The position numbers were made by a program, and so were the translations under genes. Positions 46,995-56,106 of a DNA stretch of 63,022 nt are shown here, one piece after another. Below the pieces are notes generated by a model. The model ran no database searches. It saw only the letters and a list, made by a program, of their open reading frames with translations, and had not been told where the DNA came from. The stretch's first letter is position 1, and each line of letters starts with the position of its first letter. Origin of the DNA: Rhodospirillales bacterium (GTDB lineage: Bacteria > Pseudomonadota > Alphaproteobacteria > UBA828); assembly GCA_028818855.1 (NCBI GenBank), contig JAPPMY010000247.1, positions 1 through 63,022 on the forward strand, given 5' to 3'.

Positions 46995-47954
46995 GTGAAG
47001 AGTCCGTCAAGTTCCGCCACGGAGGGACGGCAAGGGACGGCCGGGTTCGTCCTGCCCGAGCCTACCGCGACCCTCGACCTCGCGATGGACGACGGCGCGC
47101 CGATACGCGTCGTGCGCCACGGCAATCCGTGCGGGCCGCGCGTGGTGCTGAGCCACGGCAATGGCTTCGCCAGCGATTCCTACTTTCCGTTCTGGCGGCA
47201 CATGTTGCAGCGCTTCGACCTCGCCCTGTTCGATGTCCGCAACTGCGGGCGCAACCCGTTTCACGCGGCCGAGCCGCATCACTATTCCCGCTTCGCGCGC
47301 GACAACGCGACGGTGCACCGCGCCGTCGCCAATGAATGGGGCGAGAAGACCACGATCGGCGTCTTCCATTCGATGTCGGCGATCGCAGCCCTGCTCGCGG
47401 TCGTCGACGGCGTCTGGCACTGGGATGCGCTGGTGCTGTTCGACCCGCCGGTGGTCCCGCCGGAAGGCAACCCGCTGCGCACCTCACTGATGGTCGACGG
47501 CGAGTCGCTGCGCGACGCTGCCCTGATCCGCCAGAATCGCTTCACCGACCCCGACGAACTGGCCGATGTATTCCGCCTCTTGCACCGCTTCCGGCGCCTG
47601 CGGAAGGGGGTTGCGGAACTCAACGCACGCTCGGTGCTGCGCTTCGACTCCACGAGCGGAGAATGGCTGCTCCGCTGCCCGGGCCCGGTGGAGGCAGGTC
47701 TTTATACCGAGGTTGCCGATTTGCCGATCTGGCGGCAGCCCGTGCCGCCGGCGCGCCCGCTCCTCGTCGTCGGCTCCGACCCGAGGCCGCAGGACGCGCC
47801 CAAGACCGCGCCCTGCTGCAAGCTGTACTGCGAGACGTTCGGCATCGGTTACACCTTCGTGCCCGATACCAGCCACCTCCTGCAGCTGGAGGAGCCGGAA
47901 CGGTGCTTTGCCCTGTTCGAGGGATTTCTCATCGACAACGGGATCGCCGAATGA
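46995..47954 (+). CDS. Alpha/beta hydrolase
   Basis: A 319-aa alpha/beta hydrolase. Core pieces are VVLSHGNGFASDSY (oxyanion loop), a nucleophile elbow HSMS with S126, an acid in VGSDPRPQD and the late His in PDTSHLLQLEEPER. The elbow H-S-M-S replaces the usual G-x-S-x-G on both sides, but the Ser is kept, so esterase or amidase activity is plausible. The start is GTG 46995. It may work with the amidase upstream on one compound. Confidence 0.87.
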   Translation: MKSPSSSATEGRQGTAGFVLPEPTATLDLAMDDGAPIRVVRHGNPCGPRVVLSHGNGFASDSYFPFWRHMLQRFDLALFDVRNCGRNPFHAAEPHHYSRFARDNATVHRAVANEWGEKTTIGVFHSMSAIAALLAVVDGVWHWDALVLFDPPVVPPEGNPLRTSLMVDGESLRDAALIRQNRFTDPDELADVFRLLHRFRRLRKGVAELNARSVLRFDSTSGEWLLRCPGPVEAGLYTEVADLPIWRQPVPPARPLLVVGSDPRPQDAPKTAPCCKLYCETFGIGYTFVPDTSHLLQLEEPERCFALFEGFLIDNGIAE

Positions 47955-48055
47955 AACGGCCGCCGCTCACCTAACTTGGAGCGCCGTTCCTGAAGTTCAT
48001 TCGCTTATTGTTGTGTCGGCCGACAATCCTTCCGACCGCACCCCTCCCAAATGTC

Positions 48056-48179
48056 GTCATGCCCGGACTCGATCCGGGCGTCCACGTTCTTTTCCCTGCC
48101 GCACGAAAAACACGTGGATGGCCGCGACTCTTTATGTCGCGCCCGCGACCCATCGGGCTCGGGCGACCCCGGTCATGAC
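48056..48179. repeat. REP-like palindromic repeat, type 1, copy 2
   Basis: Left arm GTCATGCCCGGACTCGATCC to GTCCACG and right arm GTGGATGGCCGCGAC to CCCCGGTCATGAC. It is a diverged and slightly longer relative of the element at 3861-3969. It lies between convergent genes (the hydrolase ending at 47954 and the flavin monooxygenase ending at 48227) and may act as a two-way stop. The rest of the 47955-48226 gap shows no gene. Confidence 0.7.
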
Positions 48180-48226
48180 GTGTTGGGGGCGACGCATGCG
48201 TGAATTGAGATTTCCGGAACGAGACA

Positions 48227-49351
48227 CTACACGCGTAGGCCGGCCTGGCGCATCAGCGGCATCACCTTCTCGCCGAAGTATTTCAGCTCTTCGTGGTAGT
48301 CGAGCCATGAGAGGATGAAGCCCTCGATGCCGATGTCGGCGATGGCGACCATCTTGTCGACCACCTGCTCCGGCGTGCCCACCAGCGGGTAGCCGCCCCA
48401 GCCGGCGATGAAGCGCTCGCCCATGGCGCGAAGCTCTTCCTGGTTGGAGCCGTAGGAATAGTTCTCGCCCAGCATCAGCTCGATGATGGTGTTGGTGGCG
48501 CCCCAGTCGCCCTCGTCCACGATGCGGCGGTAGAGCGCGTGCGCCTCCGCCTCGGTATCGCGGCAGCACACCAGGCCGTAGCTCATCACGCCGCAGCGGC
48601 GCCCGTGCTTCGCGGCCCGCGCGCGGATGTCCCTCACGATCTCTTCGGCGTTCTCCATCGTCGTGATGGAGAGGAAGTTGAAGTCGGCGAGCTTGGCGGA
48701 GAACTCGCGGCCGGCGGGGGACGAGCCCGCGTTGATCACCACCGGATGGGGCCGCTGGATCGGCTTCGGCGCGAGAAAGCCCTGGTTGACCCTGTAGTAC
48801 GCACCCTCGTGGTCGAAGTCGTCCTCGGCCCAGAGCCGCTTCACGACGGAGAGCCATTCGTCCGCCATGACGTAGCGCTCGTCGTGGTCGAGCTGCTCCA
48901 TGCCGAACATCTCGATCTCCGGCTTGAACCAGCCGCAGACGACGTTGAGGCCAAAGCGCCCGGCCGAGATGTTGTCGATGGTCGCGGCCTGCTTGGCGGC
49001 GAGGATGGGATGTACCGTCGGCACGTGGGAGGTGGCGAAGACCATGATGTCCTTCGTGTGGCACGCCATCGCCGCAGCCCAGGTGTAGACCTCCAGGTTG
49101 TTGCCGTTGAACTGCGTGGAGCCGCCGAAGTGGCGCCAGCGGCCCACCGGCACCAGAAGCTCGAAGCCGAGCCCGTCGGCGAGCTGGCTGATCTTCACGC
49201 TGTGCTCGTAGGTGGGCTCGAAGGTCGTCTCCGCGTGCGTGATCGTGCAGCCGTTGGAGCAGTTCTGCCCGAACACGCCGAGCTTGAAGCGGTTCTCGTT
49301 GAAGACCGGCACATTGCGTGCACGCCAGTCGGCCGCGTCGTCAGGGTGCAT
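48227..49351 (-). CDS. RutA-like flavin-dependent monooxygenase (LLM class)
   Basis: A 374-aa luciferase-like monooxygenase. RFKLGVFGQNCSNG, the NNLEVYTWAAAMA block and AATIDNISAGRFGLNVVCGWFKPE follow the RutA/alkanesulfonate group pattern closely; RutA opens the uracil ring with FMN and oxygen. A flavin reductase partner would be needed and none is in the window. ATG 49351. It diverges from a PuuE-like deacetylase across 163 bases. The pairing with ring- and amide-acting enzymes suggests an N-heterocycle or amide substrate, but dimethyl sulfone or nitriloacetate type substrates are also known for relatives. Confidence 0.9.
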   Translation of the reverse strand: MHPDDAADWRARNVPVFNENRFKLGVFGQNCSNGCTITHAETTFEPTYEHSVKISQLADGLGFELLVPVGRWRHFGGSTQFNGNNLEVYTWAAAMACHTKDIMVFATSHVPTVHPILAAKQAATIDNISAGRFGLNVVCGWFKPEIEMFGMEQLDHDERYVMADEWLSVVKRLWAEDDFDHEGAYYRVNQGFLAPKPIQRPHPVVINAGSSPAGREFSAKLADFNFLSITTMENAEEIVRDIRARAAKHGRRCGVMSYGLVCCRDTEAEAHALYRRIVDEGDWGATNTIIELMLGENYSYGSNQEELRAMGERFIAGWGGYPLVGTPEQVVDKMVAIADIGIEGFILSWLDYHEELKYFGEKVMPLMRQAGLRV

Positions 49352-49514
49352 GGTGGCCTCTCGGGTGGATTGCGCCGCGTACCTCTAGCCGGGCTGGAGG
49401 GCGTGTCAACGGCGCGTGGATCATGGGTGTGAGAGGTGGCGCCCCACCGGCGCCGGTTGTCACCGCCCGCGCGCTCTCCTAGTCTCCGCGCCAGCCAAGC
49501 CAGAGGAGGTCGCG

Positions 49515-50417
49515 ATGGCCAAGAAGGAAATCTTCGTGGGGATCGGCGTGGACGTCGATTCGGTGGCGGGGCAGATCGGCTCCTACGCCGGCGGCGAATC
49601 GCCGAGCGACATTTCGCGGGGCGTGTTCGCCTCCGAGGTCGGAACGCCCCGCATGCTCAAGCTCTTCGAGCGGATGGGCATTCAGACAAGCTGGTTCATC
49701 CCCGGCCACTCGATCGAGACCTTCCCGAGGGAGATGAAGGCGGTCGCGGCGGCGGGGCACGAGATCGGGCTGCACGGGTACACGCACGAGAACCCGATCG
49801 CGATGACGCCCGAGCAGGAGGCGGACGTCCTCGACAAGACCCTGGATCTGGTCACCAAGCTCGCGGGCAAGGCGCCCACGGGCTACGTCGCGCCCTGGTG
49901 GGAGATGAGCGCCGTCACGCCGCACCTGCTGATGGAGCGCGGCATCAAGTACGACCACAGCCAGATGCACCATGACTTCGAGCCCTACTGGATGCGGATC
50001 AACGAGGAGTGGACGTTGATCGACTATTCCAAGCCGGCGAAGACGTGGATGAAGCCGATGAAGAAGGGCACCACCTTCCCCATCGTGCAGATCCCCGGCA
50101 GCTGGTACCTGGACGACCTGCCGCCGATGATGTTCATGAAGAAGGTGCCGAACTCCGGCGGCTGGACCAACCCGCGCGATATCGAGGACTGGTGGCGCGA
50201 TCAGTTCGACTGGGTCTATCGCGAGATGGACTACGCGGTCTACACGCTGACCATCCACCCCGACATCTCGGGCCGGCCGCAGACGCTCCTGATGCTGGAG
50301 CGGATCATCGGCCACATCGCCGCCCATGAAGGCGTGATCTGGGCGACCTTCGACGAGATCGCCGACGACTTCATCAAGCGCCGGCCCTTCAAGGGCAAGC
50401 GGCAACGGAAGAAGTAA
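49515..50417 (+). CDS. Polysaccharide-deacetylase-fold hydrolase (PuuE-like)
   Basis: A 300-aa NodB-fold protein (PF01522). D13/D15 (GVDVDSV) and H87-x3-H91 (HGYTHE) are the metal and catalytic positions, and [13 protein letters not shown] follows. The N-terminal [16 protein letters not shown] stretch and size fit the cytosolic PuuE-like branch, whose members hydrolyse allantoin or other cyclic amides rather than chitin. The start at ATG 49515 has a strong GAGGAGG site. It is followed 15 bases later by a small CxxC protein and then a CobW GTPase, which could supply its metal. Confidence 0.88.
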   Translation: MAKKEIFVGIGVDVDSVAGQIGSYAGGESPSDISRGVFASEVGTPRMLKLFERMGIQTSWFIPGHSIETFPREMKAVAAAGHEIGLHGYTHENPIAMTPEQEADVLDKTLDLVTKLAGKAPTGYVAPWWEMSAVTPHLLMERGIKYDHSQMHHDFEPYWMRINEEWTLIDYSKPAKTWMKPMKKGTTFPIVQIPGSWYLDDLPPMMFMKKVPNSGGWTNPRDIEDWWRDQFDWVYREMDYAVYTLTIHPDISGRPQTLLMLERIIGHIAAHEGVIWATFDEIADDFIKRRPFKGKRQRKK

Positions 50418-50432
50418 CGCCGCAGACCCGCG

Positions 50433-50795
50433 ATGTGCGCGCTCTGCGGCGTGTTCGCCGACGGACCGCATTGGACCGAGGCAGGCACCGATGCGGGCCG
50501 GCGCGCCGCGGCGCCGAGCGGCCAGGAGCGGCACCTCGAGCGCGCGCGTCGCCTGGCCCTGCTCAACCGCGTGCTCTCGGCTTACGGCTGCTCGGCTGAC
50601 GACTGGGCGGGCGCGCAGTACATGGTGCACCGGCGGAGCGGCGGCGCCACCGAGTTGGCGAGCGACCTGCCGGGGCTCTGGCTCGCGCTCGAAGGGCTCA
50701 TCGGCCGCGCGCCCGACCCGCTCGACCCTGCCCTGGTGGCGCAGCTTGAGGACGCGCCGACGGGCAGGCCCGCGCTGCCCGGGCGGCGGGCGTAA
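50433..50795 (+). CDS. Small CxxC-start protein of unknown function upstream of CobW
   Basis: A 120-aa protein without a family I recognise. It begins M-C-A-L-C-G-V, placing a CxxC at residues 2-5, and has one more Cys near residue 53 (YGCSADDW). The middle reads as amphipathic helices (ERARRLALLNRVLSAYG) and the end is Pro/Ala-rich. It lies between the deacetylase and a CobW-type metal GTPase, five bases before the latter, so it is probably a partner in metal delivery. The codon pattern is like its neighbours, which supports a real gene. Confidence 0.65.
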   Translation: MCALCGVFADGPHWTEAGTDAGRRAAAPSGQERHLERARRLALLNRVLSAYGCSADDWAGAQYMVHRRSGGATELASDLPGLWLALEGLIGRAPDPLDPALVAQLEDAPTGRPALPGRRA

Positions 50796-50800
50796 GGCCG

Positions 50801-51856
50801 ATGGCGATCTATGCGGGGCTCACGCCCGTCATCGTCGTCACCGGGTTCCTCGGCAGCGGCAAGACAACGCTGCTCAACCACATGCTGCGCCATCCCTCCC
50901 TTGCCGATGCCGCGGTGCTGGTCAACGAGTTCGGCGCCGTCGGCCTCGACCACTTCCTGGTCGAAGCGATGGACAAGAACACGGTGCTGCTGGAGAGCGG
51001 GTGCCTCTGCTGCACCATCCGAGGCGATCTCAAGGAGTCGATCCTCGCGCTCAACAGCCGGCGCGCGCGGGGCGAGATTCCGCCCTACCGGCGGCTGATC
51101 GTCGAGACCACGGGGCTCGCGGACCCGGCGCCGATCCTCTTCACGCTCAGCGCCGACACGGTGCTGAAGCATCACTACCGTCTCGGCTCCGTGATCACGA
51201 CGGTGGACGGCGTGAACGGGCTCCGGCAGCTCGACCGCCACCCCGAATCGGTCAAGCAGGCGACGGTGGCGGACCGGATCGTGCTCACCAAGCCCGATAT
51301 CGCCGATGCCGACACCCTCGCCCGGCTGCGCACCAAGCTCGCGCGACTCAACCAGTCGGCCGAGCTGATCGCCGCGGTGAACGGCGAGGCGGACGTGCCG
51401 CGCCTGCTGCGCGCCGACGTCTACGACGCCCGCACCAAGGGTGCCGAGGTGCGCCGCTGGCTCGCGGCCGAGGCGGAGAAGGACGCGGCGGAGGAGCACG
51501 CTCACGGGCGGGCTCACAAGCACGACGTCTCGCGCCACGACGAGCACATCCACTCCTTCACGCTGAGCTTCGAGGGCGCGCTCGACTGGACCGCCTTCGG
51601 CATCTGGCTGACCATGCTGCTCCACACCCACGGCGAGAAGGTGCTGCGCGTGAAGGGCATCCTCAACGTCGCCGGCACGCACGCGCCGGTGGTCGTCAAC
51701 GGCGTGCAGCACGTCGTCCACCCGCCCATTCATCTCTCGGCCTGGCCGGGCGAGGACCGCCGCTCGCACATCGTCTTCATCGTCGACGGCCTCGCGCAGG
51801 CGGACATCGAGCGCTCGCTCGCCGCCTTCAACAGCATCGCGGCCGAGGCCGCCTGA
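50801..51856 (+). CDS. CobW/COG0523-family metallochaperone GTPase
   Basis: A 351-aa G3E GTPase. Walker A is GFLGSGKTT at residues 15-23, the metal-binding motif is C68-L-C70-C71 (SGCLCCTIRGDL), ETTGLADP marks Walker B, and LTKPDIAD the base-specificity loop. A His-rich segment at about residues 228-250 can hold Zn or Co. The CobW C-terminal domain ends the chain. COG0523 proteins deliver metal, often zinc, to a target enzyme encoded nearby; the NodB-fold deacetylase two genes upstream is the obvious candidate. ATG 50801. Confidence 0.93.
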   Translation: MAIYAGLTPVIVVTGFLGSGKTTLLNHMLRHPSLADAAVLVNEFGAVGLDHFLVEAMDKNTVLLESGCLCCTIRGDLKESILALNSRRARGEIPPYRRLIVETTGLADPAPILFTLSADTVLKHHYRLGSVITTVDGVNGLRQLDRHPESVKQATVADRIVLTKPDIADADTLARLRTKLARLNQSAELIAAVNGEADVPRLLRADVYDARTKGAEVRRWLAAEAEKDAAEEHAHGRAHKHDVSRHDEHIHSFTLSFEGALDWTAFGIWLTMLLHTHGEKVLRVKGILNVAGTHAPVVVNGVQHVVHPPIHLSAWPGEDRRSHIVFIVDGLAQADIERSLAAFNSIAAEAA

Positions 51857-51866
51857 GGAGACCGCC

Positions 51867-52811
51867 ATGCCAGACAAGATCGCCATCGTCGGCACGGGCC
51901 TGGTCGGCAGCGCCTGGGCGATCGTCTTCGCCCGCGCCGGCCACCGGGTCGCGCTCTACGACGGGACGGACGACCAGTGCGAGGCCGCGCTCGTGCGCAT
52001 CGAGACCAACCTCGAGGCGCTCGAAGGCCACGGGCTGATCGACGATCCGGCCGCCGCACGGGCGCGCATCTCCGTTGCCGCTGGCCTCGCGGACGCGCTC
52101 GACGGCGCGATACACGCGCAGGAGAGCGTGTTCGAACGCGCCGACGTGAAGCGCGCGGTCTACGAGCAGATCGACGGAATCGCGGGGCCCGAGCTGATCG
52201 TGGCGTCCTCCTCCTCCGGCATTCCCGCCTCCACCTTCACGGAGGGCCTCGGCATCGGCCCGCGCTGCCTGATCGCCCATCCCATCAATCCGCCCTACGT
52301 GATCCCGCTGGTGGAGATCGTGCCGGCGCCCTGGACCGAGGAGGAGACGGTCACGCGCTGTTGGGCGTTGATGGAGGCTGCCGGCATGGAGCCGGTCAGG
52401 CTCACGCGGGAGATCGACGGCTTCATCGCCAACCGGCTGCAGGCGGCGCTGCTCTGGGAGGCCTTCCGCCTGCTGGAAGGCGGCTACGCCACGGCGAAGG
52501 ACATCGACACGACGATCTCGGCCGGCCTCGGCCGGCGCTGGTCCTTCATCGGGCCGTTCGAGACCATCGACCTGAATGCGCCGGGCGGCCTCGCCGACTT
52601 CTGCGCGCGGCTGCACGACGGCTTCTACGAGTTCATCAAGCAGGGCGAGCCGGCCCGGCCCTTGTCGGACGCGGTGATCGCCAAGGCGCACGAAGAACGC
52701 CGCGGGCACCTGTCCATGGACGAGCATGGCGACCGTCAGGCGTGGCGGGACCAGCGGCTCATGGGCCTCGCCGCGCACCTCCGCGACGCCCGCCGCGAGG
52801 CAGGAGACTAG
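51867..52811 (+). CDS. 3-hydroxyacyl-CoA dehydrogenase/lambda-crystallin-type dehydrogenase
   Basis: A 314-aa NAD dehydrogenase with the Rossmann motif GTGLVGSAWA and Asp after the second strand (ALYDG), the active-site His in IAHPINPPYVIPLVEIV, and the C-terminal helical domain (IDGFIANRLQAALLWEAFRL). This form with HPINPP is closest to lambda-crystallin and L-gulonate 3-dehydrogenase rather than FadB-type enzymes; it oxidises a 3-hydroxy acid or its CoA ester. ATG 51867, ten bases after CobW, with GAGGAGA upstream, so it may share the transcript. Confidence 0.9.
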   Translation: MPDKIAIVGTGLVGSAWAIVFARAGHRVALYDGTDDQCEAALVRIETNLEALEGHGLIDDPAAARARISVAAGLADALDGAIHAQESVFERADVKRAVYEQIDGIAGPELIVASSSSGIPASTFTEGLGIGPRCLIAHPINPPYVIPLVEIVPAPWTEEETVTRCWALMEAAGMEPVRLTREIDGFIANRLQAALLWEAFRLLEGGYATAKDIDTTISAGLGRRWSFIGPFETIDLNAPGGLADFCARLHDGFYEFIKQGEPARPLSDAVIAKAHEERRGHLSMDEHGDRQAWRDQRLMGLAAHLRDARREAGD

Positions 52812-52817
52812 GCTGGC

Positions 52818-53240
52818 CTACTCTTCCGTCTCCGCGTAGTTGACCATCCACTTGATTCCGAACCGGTCGGTCCAGCAGCCGAAGTAGGCGCCCCAGAACA
52901 TTTCCTGCGGCGGAGTCGTCACCGTGCCGCCTTCGGACAGCCTTGCGCACAGGTCGTCGCACTGCTCCCTGCTTTCTGCATCCACCGAGATGGCGAAGTT
53001 GTCGCCTGCAACCTGCGGCGGGCCGAAGGCCGACGTGCTGTCGCTGCCCATCAGCACGGTCGAGCCGACGGGGAGCGACACGTGCATGATCCTGCCCTTC
53101 TCCGAATCCGGCACGTTCAGCTCGGGCGGTCCGTCGCTGAACGTCTGGATCAATTTGAACTCGCCGCCGAAGACCGAGCGGTAGAATTCGAACGCCTCGC
53201 GGCAGTTGCCGTCGAAGAAGAGATAGACGTTGAGTGACAT
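52818..53240 (-). CDS. VOC-superfamily (PhnB-like) protein
   Basis: A 140-aa glyoxalase/bleomycin-resistance fold protein of the PhnB-like group (PF06983). LFFDGNCREAFEFYRSVFGGE opens the chain and MFWGAYFGCWTDRFGIKWMVN closes it, both typical. Function in this group is mostly unknown, and metal binding varies. ATG 53240. It is convergent with the dehydrogenase at 51867-52811 (six bases apart) and probably stands alone. Confidence 0.87.
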   Translation of the reverse strand: MSLNVYLFFDGNCREAFEFYRSVFGGEFKLIQTFSDGPPELNVPDSEKGRIMHVSLPVGSTVLMGSDSTSAFGPPQVAGDNFAISVDAESREQCDDLCARLSEGGTVTTPPQEMFWGAYFGCWTDRFGIKWMVNYAETEE

Positions 53241-53368
53241 TCAATCGCTCCGTTTTCGTTCATGGTCGATGATGGCCGACGCAGTCATGGCCAAGTCCGC
53301 CCCCGCGATGCAACCTGCAAGGCCGGGGCGCGGGCACGGCGGGCCGAACGTCGCAAGGACCTGACCGC

Positions 53369-54214
53369 TCAGTACCGATACCCGGTCAGCTCCTCGCTCA
53401 TCTCCCACAGGCGCTTCGCGGTCTCCTCGTCGCGCGAGGCGAGCGAGCTGGTCGCTTCGCGGCTCTTGTCGAAGTAGCGGCCGGAGACGCCTTCGACGTC
53501 GGCGCTGGTCGCGACATGGACGCTGGTTCGCGCGCCGGCCTCCACGTCGATCGCGGAGAGCCGCATCAAGGTTTTCAGGAACGTGGAAAAGAGCCAGCCG
53601 TTGTTCTGGCCGAACCTGCTGGCAACGAAGCCGGGGTGCAGGCAGTTGGCCGTGACCGACGTTCCCTCCAGCACCGCCGCGAGGCGATAGGTGAAGAGGA
53701 TGTTGGCGAGCTTGCTCTGCGCGTAAGCCGGCCAGCCCCTGTAGCGCCGCGCGCCCTGCGGATCTTCCAGGTCCATCTGCCCGCTGCGGTGGGCCTCGGA
53801 GGCGACATTGACGATGCGGCCTGCGCTGCTCGCCTTCAGGCTGTCGAGCAGCAAGCCGGTCAACAGGAAGTAGCCGAGATGGTTGAGCGCGAAGGTCATC
53901 TCGATCCCGTCCGCGCTCTCGCGCCGGCGGGTGAACATGGCGCCAACGTTGTTGACCAGCACGTCGATGGCCGCACCGCCTTCGGCGAGGCGCCCGGCCA
54001 GCGCCCTGATCTCGTCCTGGCCGGAGAGGTCTGCCTGCTCGAAGCGCACGCGGCTGTTGCGCGCCGCCCGGTGGATCGCCTTGCAGACCTCGGCGCCCTT
54101 GGCTGCGTTCCGCCCGACGAGAACGACCTCGGCACCCCGTTCGGCCAGCGCCCGCGCGGTGACGCGCCCGATCCCGTCCGTGGCGCCGGTGACGACGCAG
54201 AGCTTGCCTTCCAT
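53369..54214 (-). CDS. Retinol-dehydrogenase-like SDR
   Basis: A 281-aa SDR with TGATDGIGRVTA, VNNVGAMFTRRR, the catalytic NVASEAHRSG and YAQSK, and NCLHPGFVASRFG. The order fits the retinol dehydrogenase/WW-domain oxidoreductase-like branch. The Arg in VGRNAAKG suggests NADP. ATG 54214. It diverges from the LysR regulator across a 559-base AT-richer gap, so the regulator might control it, though the distance is long. Confidence 0.9.
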   Translation of the reverse strand: MEGKLCVVTGATDGIGRVTARALAERGAEVVLVGRNAAKGAEVCKAIHRAARNSRVRFEQADLSGQDEIRALAGRLAEGGAAIDVLVNNVGAMFTRRRESADGIEMTFALNHLGYFLLTGLLLDSLKASSAGRIVNVASEAHRSGQMDLEDPQGARRYRGWPAYAQSKLANILFTYRLAAVLEGTSVTANCLHPGFVASRFGQNNGWLFSTFLKTLMRLSAIDVEAGARTSVHVATSADVEGVSGRYFDKSREATSSLASRDEETAKRLWEMSEELTGYRY

Positions 54215-54773
54215 GGCTCGTCGCTCCCTGGCCCGACCTTATCTCCTCTCGCCAGCTTGGCAGCCGGCGGCGCCGGGTCAAGCAGAACGCGCCTTCGTGA
54301 GCCCCTCAAGAGGCCGTGCGCGACCAGTCGCCATGTCTCGAATGGATTTCAAGCCGGGCGGCAATATCATGTTGATCATAGCCGCATGCGAAATCGGCCC
54401 GGAAGAGCGCTCCGGATTCGGCGCACACGCGTGCAAATTGCTGCACCGCACCTAAGCATGGACACCCTATCTCCTCATGTCCGCTTGACGAGATTTGGAG
54501 GACGCTTCGGAAGGATCGCCGGTAATTCACCAGGAATCCTGTGATTGCGTATTCCGCAATTTTGTTGACGCATTCATGAACGGGTTGCCTAACGGCGCCG
54601 CTGGACCGGCCATGTATACCGTGAGGAACTTCAATTCTGATGCCCAATCAAATGCTTTGGTTCGATCTCATTCCCGATATTGTGTATGCGGCAATTGATA
54701 TGCCACAAAATATGTCTCGCCATTGCCTCAAGGAAATATTTACATTTGGATCACAAAAGTATACCACACCGGC
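54215..54773. other. Intergenic gap between SDR and LysR genes, AT-richer
   Basis: No convincing gene. From about 54480 the composition is clearly richer in A and T than the rest of the window. It holds TTGACG at 54563 and several A/T-rich tracts (AAAATATGTC, AAATATTTACATTTGG) directly before the LysR start, suitable for promoter and LysR binding (GGCAATTGATATGCC at about 54687 is a short inverted repeat). Short ORFs here (for example 54495-54698) have no family sequence. Confidence 0.5.
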
Positions 54774-55694
54774 ATGAGCAACCGTGGGCCATATCGCATT
54801 CCGCCGACGAGCGTCTTGGTCGCCTTCGAGAGTGCTGCTCGACACGGCAATTTTTCGCGCGCGGCTCGTGAGCTGCGCACGTCGCAATCCGCCATCAGCC
54901 GGCACATTGCCAGCCTCGAACGGCAACTTTCGACAAGGCTGTTCGACCGCTCACGCACGGGAGTGAGCCTGACAGACGCCGGGAATCGCTACCGCGATGC
55001 CGTCGCCATCGGGCTCGGCGCCATCCATGCCGGCGCCGCAGAGGTCGCGGAGCTATCGACCGACGAACAGGTCGAGCTGGTGATCGCGTGCTCCGACGAA
55101 GCCTCGCACCTCTTCCTGATGCCTCGTTACGGCGCGCTCCAGAAGGCGCTCGGCGATCGTGTCCACATACGAGTTCTGACATATCAGCATGACATACAAT
55201 ATCTGCCCCCGGTTCCGCGTGCCGACGTCATCCTTAGCTGGGACTCGATGGATGCGGCCGCCGACGATCGCGTGGCCGTCATCGAGGAGGAGGTGCGGCC
55301 GCTTTGCTCACCGGGCTACGCTGCCCTTCATGCCAACGTGTTGAACGGGCCGCCGACCGGGTGGGGCGGGCTCACGTTTCTCCGTGTCTCACGGCCCGAC
55401 GAGGGCTGGTCGTCGTGGGAGGACTGGTTCGATGTCTTCGGACACCCGGACTCGCCTCCCCGGTATCTGGGCTACGACAACTACACATACTCGCTGGAGG
55501 CCGCCGCAGCCGGTCACGGGATTGCAATAGGCTGGCGCCACTTTATCGAGCGGTATCTCGAGTCAGGCGCGTTGGTCGCGCTCACCGACGGGTTTCTCAA
55601 GACGGAGAATTGCCTGTACGCGGTGGTTACCGAAAAAGGTCGGCAAAGAACGATCGCAGGCAAGTGTCTCGCCTTTTTCGAAACGTGTGCCTAG
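54774..55694 (+). CDS. LysR-family transcriptional regulator (GcvA-like)
   Basis: A 306-aa LysR regulator. The N-terminal helix-turn-helix block is VLVAFESAARHGNFSRAA, RELRTSQSAISRHIASLE and LFDRSRTGVSLTDAG; the effector domain follows. PPTSVLVAFESAARHGNFS is the GcvA-type start. ATG 54774 (MSNRGPYRIPP) gives the standard length; the ATG at 54723 adds a segment without family likeness. Its target may be the divergent SDR or genes outside the window. Codon use is somewhat less GC-biased than its neighbours, in line with the surrounding AT-richer DNA. Confidence 0.92.
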   Translation: MSNRGPYRIPPTSVLVAFESAARHGNFSRAARELRTSQSAISRHIASLERQLSTRLFDRSRTGVSLTDAGNRYRDAVAIGLGAIHAGAAEVAELSTDEQVELVIACSDEASHLFLMPRYGALQKALGDRVHIRVLTYQHDIQYLPPVPRADVILSWDSMDAAADDRVAVIEEEVRPLCSPGYAALHANVLNGPPTGWGGLTFLRVSRPDEGWSSWEDWFDVFGHPDSPPRYLGYDNYTYSLEAAAAGHGIAIGWRHFIERYLESGALVALTDGFLKTENCLYAVVTEKGRQRTIAGKCLAFFETCA

Positions 55695-55866
55695 CGCCGC
55701 ACGCGCGATTCTTGCCTGTAACACTGGAATCACTGCTGTTCAAATGGTCTTGAACGAGATTTGAAAACTCCATCGCACTTGACGGTCCAAGAAGTGCGGC
55801 GCCTAGCAATATCAAGCTTTGACAACCAGGAAACCTGTACTGAAAATTTTCGAGGTTCGTCTTAAC

Positions 55867-55880
55867 TCATACCGGTATGA
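55867..55880. promoter_or_regulatory. Perfect 14-base palindrome
   Basis: TCATACCGGTATGA reads the same on both strands. A perfect palindrome of this length suits a dimeric regulator. A TTGACA-like box (TTGACA at 55900-55905) lies 20 bases downstream. No matching second site was noticed in the window. Confidence 0.3.
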
Positions 55881-56091
55881 AGAATTTTGAATGTCATGCG
55901 TTGACACGTACGAGCGGGCCAGGTGGACAACAGGCGGCGTCTTCTCGAGGGAGTCAGGAGATTCGCGCAACCCCTTTGCCGGTGCGCGAATCCCAAGCGG
56001 GGCTGCACCCGAGGTAGCGGCTTGGTCGGGCACCCGCATCACTGCCTTAGCAAAGATGCTCTCTTTACGAAACCATGCTGCATCAGAACTG

Positions 56092-56106
56092 AATTGGTCC
56101 GACCAA
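56092..56106. promoter_or_regulatory. FadR/GntR-type operator candidate
   Basis: AATTGGTCCGACCAA, with arms TTGGTC and GACCAA around one base. This is the classic shape of FadR-subfamily GntR operators (PdhR, LldR type). Its first 13 bases also occur at 22282-22294 on the other strand. No GntR gene lies in the window, and the target gene here is unclear because the next gene (56501-56926) is on the minus strand. Confidence 0.4.
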
